From the NCBI GenBank assembly GCA_023381255.1, contig JAMCTX010000011.1, positions 60,413 to 124,412 on the forward strand: DNA of 64,000 nt, written 5' to 3'. The DNA is from Nitrososphaerota archaeon. GTDB lineage: Archaea > Thermoproteota > Nitrososphaeria > Conexivisphaerales > UBA164. This document shows positions 1 through 10,063 of this stretch, in pieces. The position numbers and the translations under genes are program-made. Positions within the stretch are counted from its first letter, which is position 1; each line of letters starts with the position of its first letter. The notes beneath the pieces are model-generated. The model was given only the letters and a program-made list of their open reading frames with translations, was not told the origin of the DNA and searched no databases.

Positions 1-119
1 AATCTACACCATCCCATATTTAAATGGTCGGCAGTTAGCACACTTCATCAACTGTTTTCACTATTTGATTTCTGAAGCTTGACTTTGAGGTCAATTATAT
101 TAGTCAAAAACCCTTTTAA

Positions 120-1265
120 TTGAAGTATGTGAATAAGTACATAAAATTGACAACATCGTTGGTTATATCGTTTAGCCCGCCCCTTGGTATGAACAGGGGG
201 TTTATTAATGAAAGATTTAGTAAAATACTTAACGATTCAAACGTGGTTGACAGGTACTTTGATGCCAAGCTCACCAAGGAATTGTTCGAGGCCTATGCCA
301 AGTTTTCTTACAAGCCACTGCTTAACGGAGTGCTGTCAATGACAAAACAGGGATATCCTGTTTACCTTGCCATCAGCGGGCTGTTTTTGGAAAATGCGGG
401 AAAGTACTACCCAGAACTCCTGAACAAAATAAAGGATGCTTCCAACAGCGGCCAGCTCCAGATTGCAAACACCACGCTTTATAGCGGGCTTTATCCTCTG
501 TGCAAAAACTCAGTAGAAGAAATGGCCGAACAGCTGAAAATGAATGGTGCAATATTAAACAAATTTGGCCTGAAAATTTCGGAAATTGCTGTTATGCCGT
601 TCCTGATTTACAATGAACAGGTTGAAAAGGCAGCCAAGGCAAGTGGGGCAACCGCTGTTTTGACAGAAGAAATGGATGGTTTCAGCAACCACAAATTTGT
701 CTATGGAACGCAATCCGGTGATATAAGGGTGATAATAAGAAACAGAAAGGCCTCAGAGGCAGCATACGACGGCGCGTTTGAAGGGCTAACAGATGTTGAT
801 GGTGTAATTTACCTGGAAGCTGAACAGCTGGTAAACAGGGGTGAGAAATTCATAGGCGTGCTCACTAACTATATGGCGCAGGGAGGCATATCCTTGGGCA
901 GTGTGAGCGACTCTGTAAGCCCGGTAACCAATGGCACGCTTTATGTGCCTGATAACATGGCACTGCACGACGCGGACTACGGGGACGATGCGTTCAATTC
1001 TGATTTTGCCCAGAGAACATTGTTTGACAAGGCGTGCAGGCTTCTGGACTATACAAGAACCCTCGGAGACGCCAGACTAATTCAGGTCTGGAGGCTTTTG
1101 ATGCAGGCAGATAATTATATCTGCATGGGCAATAGCCGGAGCCGGCGGCTCAAAACCGTTGCCGAACCAGATGAAGCTAAACTGCTAAATGCATATGTGC
1201 TGGCTGATTTTGAAGGCAAGGTTGCCAGCACGTACGTCAGAAAAAAGAGCCAAGTGAGCCATTGA
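120..1265 (+). CDS. GH57-like (alpha-amylase-like) protein, catalytic motifs apparently degenerate
   Basis: 381-aa ORF with GH57-like layout (SGLFLEN..YYPELL, ..TTLYSGLYPL, LIYNEQVEKAAKASGATAVLTEE). Confidence 0.6.
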   Translation: MKYVNKYIKLTTSLVISFSPPLGMNRGFINERFSKILNDSNVVDRYFDAKLTKELFEAYAKFSYKPLLNGVLSMTKQGYPVYLAISGLFLENAGKYYPELLNKIKDASNSGQLQIANTTLYSGLYPLCKNSVEEMAEQLKMNGAILNKFGLKISEIAVMPFLIYNEQVEKAAKASGATAVLTEEMDGFSNHKFVYGTQSGDIRVIIRNRKASEAAYDGAFEGLTDVDGVIYLEAEQLVNRGEKFIGVLTNYMAQGGISLGSVSDSVSPVTNGTLYVPDNMALHDADYGDDAFNSDFAQRTLFDKACRLLDYTRTLGDARLIQVWRLLMQADNYICMGNSRSRRLKTVAEPDEAKLLNAYVLADFEGKVASTYVRKKSQVSH

Positions 1266-1341
1266 GCTCATCCAAAATTTAATGTCAAAAATGGATTTTA
1301 GCTGTTGCATCATCCTTATATTTCCATACAAGAGAGGATAA

Positions 1342-1629
1342 ATGATGAAAATAACGGAAATTACGCCAGATGAAGCGAAGACGCTGATTGCCCAGGACGG
1401 CATTTTGATACTGGATGCCAGAAGGCCGTCAAATTATGTCTTCTATGTTACAGAAAATGGCAAACCTGTAAAATTTCAAAAGGAAAATCTCGACAGGAAC
1501 TATGCTGGAAGCTTTGAGAGAGCCCTGTGCTTCTGCTGGCCAGACCGCGGATATCGAGAAACTGCAATGATTCTTGCAAAGATGGGGGTCAAGGAAGTTT
1601 TTGCGGTCAGAGGAGCGCCCACATTTTAG
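1342..1629 (+). CDS. Rhodanese-like domain protein
   Basis: Short ORF with ILILDARRPSNY and CFCWPDRGYRETAMILAKMGVKEVFAVRGG-like rhodanese pattern. Confidence 0.6.
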   Translation: MMKITEITPDEAKTLIAQDGILILDARRPSNYVFYVTENGKPVKFQKENLDRNYAGSFERALCFCWPDRGYRETAMILAKMGVKEVFAVRGAPTF

Positions 1630-2360
1630 ATTGTCAAAAGGTCTTCTGCAATTTCAACGTTACTGAACTCTGATTTTGCCTGATTCAAAAGATCGTTCTC
1701 TTTATTTGAAACTGCAGGCGTTATGTGGGAAAGCAACAATTTTTCAACCTTTGCCCTTGATGCTGTCTGCGCGGCCTGCCTAGATGAACTGTGCCCAACT
1801 TCCTTCAGCATGCCCTCGTTTTCAGCAAGACCTGAAGCCTCGTGGATCAATAATTTGCTTCCAGCTGCCAGATTAACTATTGAATCTGATGGCGCTGTAT
1901 CTCCGGTATAACAGATGTCCCCTATTCTATAAGCCACATCTTCTATAACGTGCTTTCCTGGCGCAGTCAACATAGTCATTCCATCAATGGTAAACCTATC
2001 ATTGGGCCTTATTTCAATAAATTCCAGCCTGAATTTCATAAATGAATTGGGGGTGTTTGCTATGCTTAGCATGCTTTTTACCATTGCTGACGTTCCAGCA
2101 GGTCCAACTATGGTGAGCGGGTCTGTGCGCTGCATGAAAGACATGCCCCAGGTCAATGACCCTATGTCAAAAAAATGGTCACCATGAAGATGGGACAATA
2201 ACAGCACTTTTATCTGCAATGGGTCACCGCCGGCTTTAAGCAGGTTCCTGTATGAACCGGGGCCTGCATCAATCAAAATTTTATCTCCAAGGAGATATGA
2301 TGCGCATGCCCTTCTAACGGTTTGTGCACTTCCACCGCTCCCAAGAACTGTTAATTTCAT
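1626..2360 (-). CDS. MBL-fold metallo-hydrolase (RNase Z-like)
   Basis: LSHLHGDHFFDIGSL (HxHxDH), GDICYTGDT, LLSHI motifs. Confidence 0.85.
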   Translation of the reverse strand: MKLTVLGSGGSAQTVRRACASYLLGDKILIDAGPGSYRNLLKAGGDPLQIKVLLLSHLHGDHFFDIGSLTWGMSFMQRTDPLTIVGPAGTSAMVKSMLSIANTPNSFMKFRLEFIEIRPNDRFTIDGMTMLTAPGKHVIEDVAYRIGDICYTGDTAPSDSIVNLAAGSKLLIHEASGLAENEGMLKEVGHSSSRQAAQTASRAKVEKLLLSHITPAVSNKENDLLNQAKSEFSNVEIAEDLLTI

Positions 2361-2788
2361 TTTTTACCATCAGCGCTAAACGGCGGACGCCATTCTTTTA
2401 TTCCTTTTGGAATTTGTTTTGAACCCCGAGAAAACCTGAGCGTGAAATCCGGTACCTGATAAACAGTGAAATACTTTTCTTCAAGCCCCTTACCATGTGT
2501 TCTGAGAAACTTTACAGCTATCACCGGAGTCCTGTTCTTGTAAGCCTTAAATATCGATAGAAATTCAAATAGTCTGAGCACCTGATCCCTTCTCACTATT
2601 ATCCTGTCACCCATGCTGGATTTTGCCTCTATTGCTACCATTGCGTTTTCCTTGTTAGAAATCGCAAGGACGTCGGGCAAATGGATTGATGGCGAACCTA
2701 GCCTGATTGATATCCAGCCAGCTGCTTCAAAGTACTTGACCAGCTTGTCCTCCCAGTCGTATCCTCTTTTTTTATTGGTCATTTCCAA
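2357..2788 (-). CDS. hjc: Archaeal Holliday junction resolvase Hjc-like
   Basis: KKRGYDWEDKLVKYFEAAGW..RLGSPSIHLPDVLAI..VAIEAKSS: Hjc-type PD-(D/E)XK nuclease pattern. Confidence 0.75.
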   Translation of the reverse strand: MEMTNKKRGYDWEDKLVKYFEAAGWISIRLGSPSIHLPDVLAISNKENAMVAIEAKSSMGDRIIVRRDQVLRLFEFLSIFKAYKNRTPVIAVKFLRTHGKGLEEKYFTVYQVPDFTLRFSRGSKQIPKGIKEWRPPFSADGKK

Positions 2789-3794
2789 CCTTTATTTTTT
2801 CTCTGACCATTGCCTGAGTTTGGGTTGAGAATGGATTTACCTTTCGTAAAATTGAAAGGTACACTGTTGAAAGGTCAAGCATAAAAATAACGCTCACTAG
2901 CTCATCCCTTTTTACCACGACGCTCCTGACCCTGTGCCCGAGCGCCCCCAAAGCCTGGGAAATCAGGTCAAATCTGCGCCTGGTAATGTCATCATCCAGG
3001 TCGCTCCTTATCATAAAAATCGGCAACCCGTAGGTCATTTCCCACGCTGTTATACCATTGTGAACCACTTCCATTATATTCTCAAAGATTGAATGAACCT
3101 TTGCGTTTTCACTTATGACATACCTGAGCCTGTAGGCGGCGCTTTCAGTGCTGTTTGAGAAATAAAGCCCAACATATGATGACCCGTTTTCAAACTCAGC
3201 CAGCGCTTTCGCCTCGGCACCAAGGGAGCTTACAGTTTTTGATAAATCTTCAAACATTTTTTGTAACCTTGATGTAAGGTTTGCGCCCAGCAGCTCATCA
3301 ACTACAGGCGCAATTCCAGAAAGAAGATACGGCAAGCCCAGCCTGCTTGTGGGCGCTGTATTTATCTTGATAAATCCGATGCCCAGGTCCTTGGATTTCC
3401 TCTCAAGTATGCCCCCGCCTCCCACAGATACGCAATCATACCCCAGGCGCTTTGCGCTGACCAGGGCATTTACGGTTTCTATGGTGTCACCGGAATGGCT
3501 GACAGCCAGAAATGCGGTTTCGGGTTCAAGAGCCCTTGGCATTTCCCCCGGATGAAGTATTTTGATCAATCCTTCTTCTGACAGTTCGCTGAGCATCATC
3601 AGCGGAATCAGTGAAGCTCCATAGCCTGTTGCTATAATTTTTCTTACCCTTTTAACTTTAAATTCAGGCTTTACTGGCGAGAATAATCCCGGCCAGCTTT
3701 CATAAAAGTCAAGCATGCTGTCTGCGTCCATGTAATAACTATTGTATAAATGATTTATAAATACGTTACATATAATTTCTTCATTGTGTGCCAT
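2772..3794 (-). CDS. SIS-domain sugar-phosphate isomerase (bifunctional phosphoglucose/phosphomannose isomerase-like)
   Basis: IIATGYGASLIPLMML, FLAVSHSGDTIETVNAL SIS motifs. Confidence 0.75.
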   Translation of the reverse strand: MAHNEEIICNVFINHLYNSYYMDADSMLDFYESWPGLFSPVKPEFKVKRVRKIIATGYGASLIPLMMLSELSEEGLIKILHPGEMPRALEPETAFLAVSHSGDTIETVNALVSAKRLGYDCVSVGGGGILERKSKDLGIGFIKINTAPTSRLGLPYLLSGIAPVVDELLGANLTSRLQKMFEDLSKTVSSLGAEAKALAEFENGSSYVGLYFSNSTESAAYRLRYVISENAKVHSIFENIMEVVHNGITAWEMTYGLPIFMIRSDLDDDITRRRFDLISQALGALGHRVRSVVVKRDELVSVIFMLDLSTVYLSILRKVNPFSTQTQAMVREKIKVGNDQ

Positions 3795-5772
3795 ACATTA
3801 CCGGCAATTTTCTTATCCTTTTACCGGTGATGCTTTCAACAGCCCTGGTGATTGAAGGCAAGCCGCCCACCGTGCCTGCTTCACCAACCCCCTTTGCACC
3901 GTGCAGGGTTCCCGATTTTCCCTCCTGCGCAATAATTACCCTGAACTTCGGGAGCTGGTGCGCATATGGCACTCCTGCTTCAGATATAGTCTGCGCCTCA
4001 GGCTTTCCTTTTTGGTCATAGGTCTGTGATTCAAACAGGACTTCAGAAACAGCCTGCGCAAGGCCTCCTGTAATCTGTCCCGTTATACTGGTTTTGGAGA
4101 GAGGCTCGCCTACATCATAGAATGCTGTGCAACTTTTAATTACTGGGTCACCAACCTCGTTTAAATTTGCTGATGTAACTGTCAGCAAAAATGAAATCAT
4201 TGAGGGGTCCAGCGTCATGTTTTCCATGACGCTATAGTCATAAGAACCTGAAAGGACGTCTTTGCCCTCTTTTTCAGCCATTTCCCTGATTTTCAGGGCT
4301 GCCCGGTAAACTGCCTGCCCTGCTGCTATAGCGGATCTGCTGCCCCAAGTTCCAACCCCGTATCCAAGTTCTCCAGTGTTTCCCTTATTTAGCTCGATAT
4401 ATTCTTCGGGTACTCCCGTGACCTCGCTTACAATTTTTTTCACAAACAGTTCATGCCTTTGCCAGTGCGCATTCCCACCAAGCCAGATGTTTATTCTGCC
4501 ATCCTTTACTGAAATTCTGGCACTTTCGCCTCCAAACACCGCAGGAATCAGCACAAAGAACGAAAGCCCCTTGCCTGCACCCATGTCCCAGTAGCCTGTT
4601 TCCCTGAGCCCCCTTTCCAGAAATTGCCTTGAGGCATTTACAACAAGTCCCAGTGGCGAGTTGAATGTCGATTCAGTTGCATTTTTTAGCCTGAGCTCTG
4701 CGGGGTCAATGCCCAGCTTATCGGCAAGGAGGTCAATCATTCTTTCCATAAAAAATGATGCCTCGGGCCTGCCTGCACCCCTATAAGGTCCAAGCGGTGC
4801 CTTGTTTGTGTATAACGCAGTTGCCTTCAAATATGCATTTGGTATTGCATAGGGGCCGGTCAACTGCCTGGCTATCCAAGCAGGTGAGTTCAGCCCAAGC
4901 ATGTCTCCATATGCCCCTATATCTACAACAACTTCCCCTTTCAGTCCAACTATTTTTCCATCCTTTGTTGCCGAAAGCCTTAACCTGCCAAGCGCGCCCC
5001 TGCCAGGTCTGCTTGCCATCAGATGCTCTTCCCTTGATTCTGTCCACTTAACGGGCTTCCCAGTTTTCATGGAAATATATGATGCGATTACATATTCGGG
5101 ATAAACTGCGCTCTTTGACCCAAAAGCCCCTCCTGTGTCTGCCTGCATTACCCTTAGTGCATCACGCGGCAGCCCAAGGGCTGCGCTCAGCCCATCCCTT
5201 ATGCTGTAAACTGACTGTGTGGATATCCAGACATTAAGAACCCCATCTCTGTAAAGGGAAACTATGCCTCGCGTTTCAAGTGGATCAGTCACCACCCTTT
5301 CCAGATAAAGTTCATCCTCAACGCTAATATCCCCCTTTTCTGCGAACTCGCTTCCAAGGGTGAATTCCGATGCCCTGTTGCTGCCCATGGACGGGTGTAT
5401 TGACGGAAGTTTTAATGCCTGGTCCAGCGTGACTACTGGCTCCAGCGGTTCGATCTTGATTTCAACTGATTCAGCAAGGTCCTTTGCGGCATATTTGCTG
5501 CTGCTGTAAACTGCCGCTACCGGCTGGCCGTAATAGCTGACATATTTTTCTGCAAAAGCCGGCTGCTTCACGCCCGCATTTCCTTCTCCATAACCCTCGC
5601 CAGAAGAGCCCAAATAAAAGTTTTTATCAGAGGCGCTTATGCCACCCTTTACTGAAACAATATTACCCCTTGCAACTTTGCTCCTTACAACCTCCATGTA
5701 GAGCATTTCCGGCAAAGCTATATCAGCCACATACTTTCCATGGCCCTTGATCAGCCTGTCTGTATATTCCAA
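3781..5772 (-). CDS. Molybdopterin-binding large subunit, xanthine dehydrogenase/aldehyde oxidoreductase family
   Basis: GGAFGSKSAVYPEYVIAS, APLGPYRGAGRPEASFFMERMIDLLA, GVGEAGTVGGLPSITRAV motifs; adjacent Fe-S and FAD subunits. Confidence 0.9.
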   Translation of the reverse strand: MEYTDRLIKGHGKYVADIALPEMLYMEVVRSKVARGNIVSVKGGISASDKNFYLGSSGEGYGEGNAGVKQPAFAEKYVSYYGQPVAAVYSSSKYAAKDLAESVEIKIEPLEPVVTLDQALKLPSIHPSMGSNRASEFTLGSEFAEKGDISVEDELYLERVVTDPLETRGIVSLYRDGVLNVWISTQSVYSIRDGLSAALGLPRDALRVMQADTGGAFGSKSAVYPEYVIASYISMKTGKPVKWTESREEHLMASRPGRGALGRLRLSATKDGKIVGLKGEVVVDIGAYGDMLGLNSPAWIARQLTGPYAIPNAYLKATALYTNKAPLGPYRGAGRPEASFFMERMIDLLADKLGIDPAELRLKNATESTFNSPLGLVVNASRQFLERGLRETGYWDMGAGKGLSFFVLIPAVFGGESARISVKDGRINIWLGGNAHWQRHELFVKKIVSEVTGVPEEYIELNKGNTGELGYGVGTWGSRSAIAAGQAVYRAALKIREMAEKEGKDVLSGSYDYSVMENMTLDPSMISFLLTVTSANLNEVGDPVIKSCTAFYDVGEPLSKTSITGQITGGLAQAVSEVLFESQTYDQKGKPEAQTISEAGVPYAHQLPKFRVIIAQEGKSGTLHGAKGVGEAGTVGGLPSITRAVESITGKRIRKLPVMYGTQ

Positions 5773-5773
5773 T

Positions 5774-6235
5774 TTATTTCACCTCTTTTGAAGCCTTGAG
5801 TACTGCATCAACAACTGGCTGATACCCCGTGCACCTGCATATATTTCCGGAAAGCGCTTCCCTTATTTCACCTTCATCCGGGTTTTCATTTTTGTCCAGA
5901 AACCATGAAGCTGTTATGACAATCCCTGGCGCGCAGAACCCGCACTGGAGCGCCTTGGATTCAGAGAGCGATTTCTGAACCCTGTTCATGCTCTCCCCCT
6001 TTGAAATTCCTTCTATGGTAATTATTCTGGACCCATCAGCCTGGGCTGCAAGCATAAGGCACGATTTAACCGGCCTTCCGTCAAGCAAAACTGTGCATGA
6101 ACCGCAGCTGCCTGTTTCGCACCCTACATGGGTGCCTGTGAGCCCGGCTGTATCCCGCAAAAAGTCAACAAGCAGCAACCTTGGTTCCACATCGCTCGCA
6201 AAATCTTCCCCATTAACGTTAATTTTTACTTTCAT
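5774..6235 (-). CDS. (2Fe-2S)-binding small subunit of the same oxidoreductase
   Basis: GCETGSCGSCTVLLDG and CGFCAPG...CRCTGYQ cysteine motifs. Confidence 0.95.
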   Translation of the reverse strand: MKVKINVNGEDFASDVEPRLLLVDFLRDTAGLTGTHVGCETGSCGSCTVLLDGRPVKSCLMLAAQADGSRIITIEGISKGESMNRVQKSLSESKALQCGFCAPGIVITASWFLDKNENPDEGEIREALSGNICRCTGYQPVVDAVLKASKEVK

Positions 6236-7092
6236 AACGCATCCCCCATGACAGATAAAAGTGCCATTTGAGTTATTTTTTCTATCATGCGCTTCTTATA
6301 TTCAGCCGACCCCTGCCTGTCGTCAGTGCACAGGCATTTTTCCGAGGCTGACTTGACAATCCTCGACAGTTCTTCATGGCTCGCATGTTTTCCCACTGCC
6401 CACGAAGTTTCAATGGGAGTTGGGACCCTCACGGACATGCCGCCTACTGCTATCCTTAAATCTGCAATTCTGCCGCCTATCACCTTTCCAAGCGCAGCAA
6501 CATTAACTACCGAATGGTCAAGATGCCTTATGTAATGCTTGTAATAGAACCACCTGTATCCTTTTCCCGGTTCAGAAAAATTTATGGAATCAAGTATTTC
6601 ATTTTTTGCAAGTGAGGTTCTGAAAGGACCTTTGTAAAAATCTGATATATTTAAATTTCTGGCACCAGCGTGGTTAACTACGTTGAGTTCCGCGCCAAGC
6701 ACGAGAAGAGCTGGCGGCAGGTCATTGCTTGGGTCTCCCAGACAGACGTTCCCCCCCACGGTTCCCATGTTCCTGAGCAACGGATCCCCGACGCTGGAGG
6801 CTGCCTGCCTTAAAAGCGAAAAGCCAGGCCCCTCAAATCCAGATTCTGCTATTTCATAAATTTTAACGGCAGAACCTATCCTGTACCTTCCATCCCTGAA
6901 ATCTATCCCCTTTAATTCATGCAGCCTTCCAATGTCAACCACCAACTCTGCGTTTACAGCCCTTTTTTTCAGGCTTAGCACGCTGATGGTACCACCTGCC
7001 ATAATGAGAGACCATGGGTGATCATTGAGCAAGGATAGTGCTTCGCTGAGGCTTTCAGGCCTTTCATAATTTATCTGCGGAGGATAAAGCAT
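6232..7092 (-). CDS. FAD-binding medium subunit of the same oxidoreductase
   Basis: IMAGGT..., GTVGGNVCLGDPSNDLPPALLVLGA motifs. Confidence 0.92.
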   Translation of the reverse strand: MLYPPQINYERPESLSEALSLLNDHPWSLIMAGGTISVLSLKKRAVNAELVVDIGRLHELKGIDFRDGRYRIGSAVKIYEIAESGFEGPGFSLLRQAASSVGDPLLRNMGTVGGNVCLGDPSNDLPPALLVLGAELNVVNHAGARNLNISDFYKGPFRTSLAKNEILDSINFSEPGKGYRWFYYKHYIRHLDHSVVNVAALGKVIGGRIADLRIAVGGMSVRVPTPIETSWAVGKHASHEELSRIVKSASEKCLCTDDRQGSAEYKKRMIEKITQMALLSVMGDAL

Positions 7093-8007
7093 GAAAATTC
7101 TTTATACAAGGTAGTATTAAAAATTTACCTGAAAAATTGCCTATGAACTAGTTAAATTTTAACACATATTTAAATATCACTATTGCTATTAAATATCAGC
7201 TGAATTAAAGGATGCAGTTCACCTTCAGGCTTGAGCTCACTGGGCTTGCACAAGAAGACAGGACAATGATAGATGAGCTTATGCTGCGCTACTGTTCCGC
7301 AAGGAGGTTCGCGTTCAACAGGCTGATTGAGGGCAATACAGTGAACCGGACGGTGCATCTGCTTCAGGATACAACGTTATCGCTCAACTGGAGGTACTTT
7401 GAACATGCAGCAAAGGATGCGGAGGCAACCATCGAGAGCCAGAAAGAGCTGCTGCCCCTGTACCTTTCTGACACATACGACAAAATTGAAAGCGTTAAAA
7501 AAGCATTAGAGAAAGCGAAAAATGGCAGCCAAAGGCTGCAATCAAGGCTTAAGGCTTTGGAAAAGAAAAAGGATATCCTGAAGGAGCACGTCATGAACGG
7601 CACACTGCCAAAGGTCATTTTTGGTGGCAGGAAGCTGTTTACCTAAAGGGCGGAGGGAAAAATTAGCAGGGAGGAATGGAAGAGAGAAAGGAACGACCAG
7701 GTTTATTCCATAGGGCAGGCAAACCAGAAGGGGAACGCAAACATGAGGCTGAGCATTGACAAAATAGGCATAAACTTCCCTCATAAGATTGATGAAAGGA
7801 AAACCGGCAAGGGGATAATCAGGGTAAAGAACGAAAGGAAGTGGTTCAGCGTAAAGGTGCCGGAGAAATATGTTACATATATTGAAAGCGTGATTTCATC
7901 TGGAAAGGCTTATTCCGTCAGACTTGTAAGGAAGGATGGAAGGTACTTTGCTCATGTTAGCTTTGAAATAAGTAATCCTCAATTGGAATCAATGCCCGAA
8001 AGAGTTT

Positions 8008-9295
8008 GGTCCTGTTCAATTGTGTGTTAATCATGTTATGGACACCATGGATTAGCTGATGGACAGATATAAGCATTGTAAAACAGCTCATAGATGTCAT
8101 TTCTCATGTATCTGATCAGCACTATATGTAGAATGTTCTCCAATCCTTTTATGCTCCAGTGAGCCCATTTATGCTTGCACCTTTTGGACACTTCTCCCAT
8201 TAGCCTTTCTATCATGTTTGATGTGTACGGAATATCCTTGCCCTGCACAGCAAGCTTTGCAAATGTCACCATGAACAGTGAATTTTCCCTTATGAATTCA
8301 GCCGCCTTCCTGTAATTCATCCCAGCAAGCTTGTCAGCAAGATCGTTTAACTCTTTAAGCGTATTGCTGACCCTTTCCTCTATTGCCCCTAAATTGCCGT
8401 CCTTCCTGTGCTTTTTCACTGAATTTACCAGCGTGAACAGTATCCTGCTCATCTCCTTTGACACTTCATCTCTCTGCTCCTTTGACATGCCTTCACCCCA
8501 TAGCTTGAACATTGAATACCTTATTGCGTGAACCAGATCAATCTGCACATTGCCACACTTTAAGGCATCAACCAGGCTGTTTTCGTTGTCAGATACAAGG
8601 ACATAGTTGCTGTCAGGCCTGCGCATCAGGTCCCACGGAACGTTTACCCTTACATCCACTAAAGACCTACTGTCTGCCCCTATTATGACCCTCACATTAT
8701 TGTTTGTGCTGTATATGCTTCTCACTTCAGTGGCATCTCCCATTATGACTTTGGGCTTTTCCTCTCTCATTGTAATCATGTTGTTAACCTTCCTCAGCTT
8801 TGGACCAATTTCCTGAACAAAGGAGTGTATTGTCCTCTTTGGTATGCTCGTTGGTCTTCTTTACTTCCTCTGACGCATCACCGTATGATAGCCTTGAGGC
8901 AAGGTCCACACATAACATTCTCACATCCCTGGTGTACTTCTGATTTCTTATGTGAAGCTTATCAAGCAGCGGCGAATATGTTCCTCCATCAAGCTTCCCG
9001 AGCCTGACAACCCTGATTTTTAATGACCCTAGTGTTGTTACTATCATCTTCCAGTAACTTCCCGCTTTTCTATATCCTTCATCTAGCTTGTCCTTAACAA
9101 GCAATTTCTGATAGCTTTCTATCTCTTTCTTCAACGCATCAAGCCCTGCAGCACTTGCCGTATTGACAAGATCCGCAATGTCTATATTCACCACTGTATT
9201 ATTATCCACCGGCTTATTCACCTCCTTTTTGTTGTGTCCATAACATTATGGAGGTGGTAAGCCTCGTTTAAATTAACACGCTATTGAACGGAACC
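8008..9295 (-). mobile_element. 1288-bp insertion sequence (IS256/ISH6-like DDE type) inserted in the TnpB gene
   Basis: Left end GGTCCTGTTCAATTGTGTGTTAAT versus inverted right end GGTTCCGTTCAATAGCGTGTTAAT (20/24 match). Perfect 8-bp direct repeat AAGAGTTT at 8000-8007 and 9296-9303. Confidence 0.92.
8036..9221 (-). pseudogene. DDE transposase, split by a frameshift into 8784-9221 and 8036-8779
   Basis: Second-frame reading upstream of 8779 gives SIPKRTIHSFVQEIGPKLRKVNNM continuous with MITMREEKPKVIMGDATEVRS. D...D...E pattern (MGDATE, VSDNENS, ERLMGEVSKRCKHKWAHWSIKGLENI). Confidence 0.75.
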
Positions 9296-9922
9296 AAGAG
9301 TTTGCGGTATTGACAGCAACCCTGACGGCTTTGCAGTTGCGATGGTGAAGAATGACGGGAACATCGTTGCGCACAAGTTCTTCAGGGACGACAGGCTTGT
9401 TTATGCTTCTGAGGAAAAGAGGGATAATGTAATAGGCACAATTGTTAAGGGGATAATTGAATATGCCAGGAATAATGATGCTGGAGCAATTGTTATTGAG
9501 AATTTGAACATGAGGGACAACAAGAGCTTTGGGAGGAAGGGGAACAGGATCATCCACGCGTTTGTGAGTAAGAAGTTTGCGGATAACGTAATGGAAAGGT
9601 CATGGAAGGAGGGCGTTCCCGTTTTCACGGTTAATCCAGCTTACACGTCAAAAATAGGTGACAGGAAGTACAGGGAGATGTATGGATTGTCAATACATGA
9701 ATCCGCAGCTTTGTGCATAGGCAGGAGGTTTTACGGTTACGGCGAATGGTTGAACGAGCCGATTGCTGTCGGCAGGCCTAGGGAAAGGGTGCCCGTGCAG
9801 TATGTATGGACATCCCTCTATGGCTACGGCTTCCCAAAGGACCCATACATGGAGCCACCAGGAAGGAAAGGCAGTGTAGAGAAGAACTTGGGGGGCAATG
9901 GTCAAGCCGTCTTCACAGGACG

Positions 9923-10063
9923 CCCCACTGTATGGCCCCTGCTAAGAGATGAGGGGGAGCGAAAGGGTGGGGAGTGCGGTGGAAGTCCGCAGGCTACCGG
10001 CAATGGGGTTAAGCCGGCACCGCAAGGTGGGCAGGTGTGCGCTGCGTCATTGATACACAATGA
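9923..10063 (+). ncRNA. Candidate omegaRNA/structured 3' tail of the TnpB element
   Basis: Consecutive hairpins: CCCCAC(9923)/GTGGGG(9967), TGCGG(9975)/CCGCA(9987), CCGGC(9997)/GCCGG(10013), CACC-GCAA-GGTG(10018-10029), TCATTG(10047)/CAATGA(10058). Confidence 0.5.

Noticed and set aside
4755-5104. Overlapping antisense ORFs inside the molybdopterin subunit gene
   Set aside because: Fully antisense to a well-supported CDS; codon-bias shadow ORFs.
7644-7646. In-frame TAA of TnpB as recoding
   Set aside because: TAA has no known recoding role here and the gene is already IS-disrupted; a point mutation is simpler.
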